64,000 nt of DNA. Origin: Argentina anserina (taxonomy: Eukaryota; Streptophyta; Magnoliopsida; Rosales; Rosaceae). A model generated the notes under the pieces. The model had not been told where the DNA came from, made no database searches, and saw nothing but the letters and a program-made list of their open reading frames with translations. The position numbers and the translations under genes are program-made. The stretch is from positions 21,836,395-21,900,394 of the forward strand of contig NC_065878.1 in assembly GCF_933775445.1 (NCBI RefSeq), in the 5' to 3' direction. Shown piece by piece: positions 59,671 through 64,000 of this stretch. Each line of letters begins with the position of its first letter. Position 1 is the first letter of the stretch.

Positions 59671-60103
59671 TAATGTTTTAAAAAAACTCACCTGAGACTT
59701 AAAAAGTCTAAGGCTACTTATATAATGCCTCTGTTTTTCGATCTGGGCACTGAGGCTTAAAAAGCTTACGTCTTTTACGTCTTATACTACGTTTTTCACG
59801 CATTTTACTACGCCTTAGAAAATAATTTTTTTAGGTATATTTTTATATTTATTTATATAATGTGTTTAATTTGATGAAAAATATCTAAAACGTTTGGATT
59901 ATGAATTTCATTATATCTAAATGCAATAAATTGGTAAGTTCTTATGTATATTTGTCATTTTTGTATGTGTATAATTATATATCTACACATTTAACTACTA
60001 ATTTTTTTATAACATAAGGCTTACGCCTTATGCGGCTCAAGTTTTAAGACTGAAGACTCTTAAGAAAACGCCTTAGGGTATGTCTTAACTTTTTAAAACA
60101 TTG
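59671..60103. mobile_element. non-autonomous hAT-like MITE
   Basis: A 433 bp unit with inverted ends TAATGTTTTAAAA and (reversed) CAATGTTTTAAAA. Flanks are ACCCATAG (59663-59670) and ACCCATAC (60104-60111), an 8 bp target duplication with one mismatch. Sub-terminal sequence on both sides has AAGGC/GCCTTA words in opposite orientation. No coding capacity. Confidence 0.75.
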
Positions 60104-60472
60104 ACCCATACCATACTAGGAAAAACAATCAAGAACTTTGCTTTTGCCGTTACCACAACAAGAAGAAAAATACCTAACCAGATCAGTTTGGAATTTAACT
60201 ATTTTCTGAAATTAAAAATGGCATTGCTTCATCAGACCCTTACCCGATTATCGATCGCCGACGACCATTCATGACGTTGCTCACTTCACTGCCGCCGTCG
60301 CCAGTTGCACCGACAGGCCCAAGTCCAATCTTCCTTAACTGCTGGATCAACCCGACCCAATTCTACTAATAGAGAAGTTAATTTTTTTATAGGATAATAA
60401 AGAAGTTAATTGGTTCATTGTTTTTATTTTATTTTTCATTTGAAGGAAGAAGAAAAGATTAGAAATTGTATC

Positions 60473-60475
<3 letters not shown>

Positions 60476-60506
<31 letters not shown>
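60476..60506. repeat. (TA)n microsatellite
   Basis: About 15 TA units in the copy E to F spacer. Confidence 0.95.
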
Positions 60507-60508
<2 letters not shown>

Positions 60509-60750
60509 CACAGTTCCACACGATGAGTCGTGCTTTTTGGTTTTGGGTAATGAGGGTGAGATGTGTTCACAGCACAGTATCATGTTTGGAAAGCAATCAT
60601 AACTGCTTAGCAATATTGATAATAGGTTAGGTCAGAACTCAGAAGAATCATTACATATATGAGCTTTATGCATGTGCATTGTCTACTCCAGTTGTAAATG
60701 TTAAATGGTGGAGGAAGAATTCAGCTGGTACAGTTTCTGGTTAGATCAAC

Positions 60751-60893
60751 TTGAATGCAAAGGGTTTGAGCTTCATTGAGGAATTCGGTACTTGGCTTCC
60801 GGAAAGTCTGAGAAGATATGCAGAAACAGGAGAGGCAAAGAAACATGTAGGCGAATTGACATATCTAACTTCACTCTTTGAATCTTACAGATG
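60751..60893 (+). pseudogene. possible exon scrap of an unknown gene
   Basis: About 48 residues in one frame (KGLSFIEEFGTWLPESLRRY, then GELTYLTSLFESYR) have a protein-like composition and end at a plausible exon border. No neighbours in the same frame support a gene. I do not recognise the family. Confidence 0.3.
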
Positions 60894-61440
60894 TATTGTA
60901 CATATAAAAGCCCCTACGTTGTCACAAAGGATTTCCAAAACGCACATTGTCACAGAGGAGGCATAGCTTTTTCTTCTATCTACTAGTTCAGATATTTTTC
61001 CATATAAGTATAAATTACTACACATGTGGAATTTCAAGTAGCTGAATTAGCGTTTTAGGGTGACGCTAATCTGACATAAATTCGTCAATGCAAGTGTCGG
61101 TGGCAACAAACGAGCTAGCCTTGCATCATAGTAGCCTTGTTAATTAGTTAATACTTAAAAGTGACTAGAAGGCGAGACTTGAAATTCTATCAACAACTGG
61201 AACGAGAGAGAGTGAGAGCGAGACACTTGATAATGTAAACAAAAGTGGTATGTCCTTACCCTCAATTATTGCATCCCAATTGGTAATGACTAATGAGGTC
61301 CGATCAAATGGCAAGGTGGACCAAAATGTGCTATCGACCAGCTGGGCTTGCTCATCTCCAAATTTTTTACCTTATCTGATAAGGATTGAGGAATCTGCCG
61401 TAGATAATTTCGCCCCAAGTGAATGTTATATACCGTCTCT

Positions 61441-61825
61441 ATCCAAAGTGAAAGTTCACTCTGAAATTTCAGAGTGAAGTTCCAATTTTGGCACATTTTT
61501 CGGTCAAATTTTTTCATCATAAGTGATTCAATATTTAGATATGCTATTCAAGATCATCTCTATAAAGTTTCATCCAATTTGACAATGATTTGAGCTTTCA
61601 AAATTGAGATTTACACGAACGGTTTACGTTGAACAGTTTTAATTCATTCATTGATTTAATCTAATTTCAATACTTTAACGATGTCCGAATTAGATGAAAT
61701 TTTGTAGAGATGATCTTGAATAGCATACCTAAATATTAAATCACTTATACTGAAAAAATTTGACCGAAAAGTGTGCCAAAATTGGAACTTCACTCTGAAA
61801 CTTCAGAGTGAACCTTCACTCTGGA
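61441..61825. mobile_element. hairpin MITE with ~160 bp arms
   Basis: The 385 bp unit folds back on itself: the left arm from ATCCAAAGTGAAAGTTCAC and the reversed right arm from ATCCAGAGTGAAGGTTCAC stay alignable for about 160 bp with few mismatches. Each arm also holds a short palindrome around TCTGAAATTTCAGA (or its variant). Flanks could be a TA duplication but sit next to (TA)n, so the family is not settled. It ends 151 bp upstream of the copy F start codon. Confidence 0.8.
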
Positions 61826-61976
61826 TATATATATATATATACACACTATTGGAGTGTAGTCTGGCCTGTCCACTTCACTATTGTTCGATAAATGCCGAGT
61901 TCCCCCCATGGACAGGGAAGTCCCCAAAAACAGAAACCTTTCTTTCGGTCTGCTACTATAATCTTCATCCACACTC

Positions 61977-63953
61977 ATGGATTTTGCTTCTACTGCACTA
62001 GCATTAAGTTTAGTGTTAGTTTTAGCTGTAGGTGTGGCTAGACACCATGGCAGAAGATTGCGTGACAAGAACAAGAGATACCATCCTGTGGTCGGAACTG
62101 TCGTGCACCAAGTTATCTACTTCCCTAGGATTCACCATTACATGACTGAGCTTGCGTGCAAGTACAAAACTTACAGGATATTCGACTTGTTCCAAGGAGC
62201 GATTTACACAGCAGATCCTGCAAATGTGGAATATGTGCTCAAAACAAACTTCTGTAATTATGGCAAGGTATATATGATGTGTAATATACTTGTGAAATTA
62301 TATAGAAGTTGAATTTATACGTATGTGCCATTGATCTAAGTAATAGTTCCAAAATGCTGCAGGGTTCGTATACATACAGCATTATTTCAGATGTGGTGGG
62401 CGATGGGATATTTTCAGTGGATGGGCAAAAATGGCAGCATCAGAGGAAGATGATGAGTGCCGAATTCTCAACAAAAGTAGTGAGAGATTTCAGCGCTGCA
62501 GTTTCCAAAACCAATGCAGTTAAACTTGCTGGCATAATTTATGAAGCTGCAACCAGCAACCAAGCAATAGAGATCCAAGTATGTACCAACGTTTCGATGT
62601 TTTACTAATCACATATTGCAGTATTAGTATACAACATAATGAACATACAAGCCCATGCATTAAGGACTTCGGTTTTACTCAAACAAAAGCCATTTGCTTG
62701 TAAATGAAAGGGAAAGGGCCAATAGTGACTTCATCACCACCTCAACTAAAAAAAATTTCATGTAGGGCTAGCTTTTGTTGATAAATACAATTTATGAGAA
62801 ATTTCACCATTCCTGTAAACAGAATTTTCAATTGTCACATTTGATTTGGTTTTTCTTATCGTATGTTGTTTATTTATTACATCTATTTGATATACCATAA
62901 ATCTTGTGTTTTCTTTGCAAGGATTTGTTTATGAAAGCAACCTTAGACTCAACCATCAAGATTCTACTAGGTATCGAACTAGACAGCATGAGTGGAACAG
63001 ATGAAGAAGGTAATCGGTTTTCTCATGCTTTTGAATCGCAGCAAGAAGCTGCCCTGTATCGGATATTTGATAAGTTGTGGAAGATCAAACGCTTCTTAAA
63101 CATCGGTAAGGAAGCAGAGCTAAAAAAAAATATCGAAGTGGTTGATCAATTTGTGTATAAATTAATCAATAGCAAGATTGAAAGTATCAAGAATCCAGAA
63201 AATAACCTATCTGTGAGTTACCCTCCTTGTCCTCCTGTTTGTTATTGCTTATAGAGTGAAGTTAACATGGTACTTTATCATAATTAATGTAATGAGGATT
63301 AATGGCAGCTGAATAAGAAAAGAGACTTGGTGTCAAGGCGTTTGGAATTGAAAGATACTGATCCAAAGTACCTGAGAGACATAGTCCTCTGTGTTACTGT
63401 GGCCGGACAAGACACGACAGCTACCTCTCTTTCATGGTTTGTTTATATGATGTGCAAGCACCCTCACATACAAGAAAAGATTGCAATGGAAGTTAGAGAA
63501 GTAACCAATTTGATGAGAGATAATTCAAGTGTTGATGAGCTTGAACCAAGCCTTACTGATGAGGCCCTTAACAAAATGCAATATCTCCATGCAGCTTTGA
63601 CTGAAACATTAAGACTCTATCCTGTAGTTCCAATGGTAAACAAATACACTCAATTTATATTGCAGCCTTACAATTCCTTGTATTTATCGCATTCGAATAG
63701 CACATTCTGTTTCTTAACAAGTTTGTTTGTGTGATGCCTCCATTCATAGAACATAAGGATGTGTTTTTCTGATGATACCTGGCCGGATGGATTTAGTGTC
63801 AATAAGGGGGACATGGTGATCTACCTGCCGTATGCAATGGGAAGGATGACATCTATATGGGGAGATGATGCAGAAGAGTTTCGACCAGAGAGATGGCTGG
63901 ATGAAAATGGCATTTTCCATGATGAAAGCCCCTGCAAATTCATAGCCTTCAGT
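61977..63953 (+). CDS. CYP704C-like cytochrome P450, copy F (exons 1-5, cut by right edge)
   Basis: Exons 61977-62267, 62363-62578, 62922-63212, 63309-63635, 63750-63953, all in frame; exon 6 with the heme cysteine lies beyond 64000. Anchor at ~5-22 (ALALSLVLVLAVGVA), hinge KNKRYHPVVGTVVHQV, C-helix WQHQR, I-helix AGQDTTATSLSW (Gln in place of Lys, shared with copy E), ETLRLYP, FRPERW. Exon 4 is 327 bp against 321, two extra codons (one in LNKKRD, one in NLMRDNSS). No lesion in the visible part. Intron 2 (62579-62921) is longer than in copy B. Nearest relative is copy E. Whether the gene is complete depends on sequence to the right. Confidence 0.92.
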
Positions 63954-64000
63954 GTAAGAGAAAAAGAATGAACTCACTCAAACACTCCTTGTTAGCTCTA

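Larger units (their letters stand above)
59315..61976. other. intergenic between copies E and F
   Basis: About 2.7 kb. It contains a hAT-like element (59671-60103), a (TA)n run (60476-60506), a possible gene scrap (about 60750-60890) and a hairpin MITE (61441-61825) that forms most of the copy F proximal promoter. Confidence 0.5.

Noticed and set aside
61771..62001. Plus-strand ORF over the MITE end
   Set aside because: Made of MITE arm plus (TA)n; out of frame with copy F.
1..64000. Search for tRNA, rRNA, CRISPR arrays or viral insertions
   Set aside because: No cloverleaf, rRNA-like or regularly spaced repeat pattern and no viral protein motifs were seen by eye; a tRNAscan and repeat search would be the decisive test.

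Overview
The window reads as nuclear DNA of a eudicot plant. It has spliced genes with GT-AG introns, an AT-rich background, Mutator-, hAT- and Harbinger-type elements, poly-A retroposons and tandem duplicated P450s. A rosid, perhaps Rosaceae, is my guess; it cannot be verified from the sequence alone. There is no prokaryotic, viral, CRISPR or organellar signature.

Layout: the left edge holds the 5' end of an ERECTA-family receptor kinase gene (ERL1-like, minus). Then come RAR1 (minus, 5 exons), a 973 bp MULE-type element with a nested solo LTR, KEA5 (minus, 20 exons), and the Fe-S protein NEET (plus, 2 exons). Next is a CYP704C-like P450 broken by a complete 3.7 kb PIF/Harbinger transposon in exon 2. 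It is followed by the single-exon GT47 galactosyltransferase XLT2, an ATS3-type PLAT protein, the DEAD-box helicase RH7 (14 exons), a decayed tandem copy of OMA1, and the intact mitochondrial protease OMA1. The right third is a CYP704C-like cluster: an intact gene (B), a dead PPR gene, two P450 fragments (C1, C2), an intact gene (D), an internally deleted gene (E), and a gene that runs off the right edge (F). Small transposons and retroposons lie between them. Exon joins were checked by hand: each intact gene gives one open frame, and P450 exon lengths match between copies.

Two points stand out. First, the single-copy genes are, from memory of Arabidopsis locus names, homologues of two different Arabidopsis chromosome 5 blocks (RAR1-KEA5-NEET-OMA1 and RH7-ATS3-XLT2-ERL1), here interleaved in one block. 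This looks like the state before reciprocal gene loss. Second, the P450 family is undergoing birth and death: seven loci in states from intact to remnant, with a dated series of lesions. I found no clear previously undescribed multi-gene system. The most novel material is the structure of the mobile elements, the in-frame deletion P450 and the internally re-duplicated OMA1 pseudogene.
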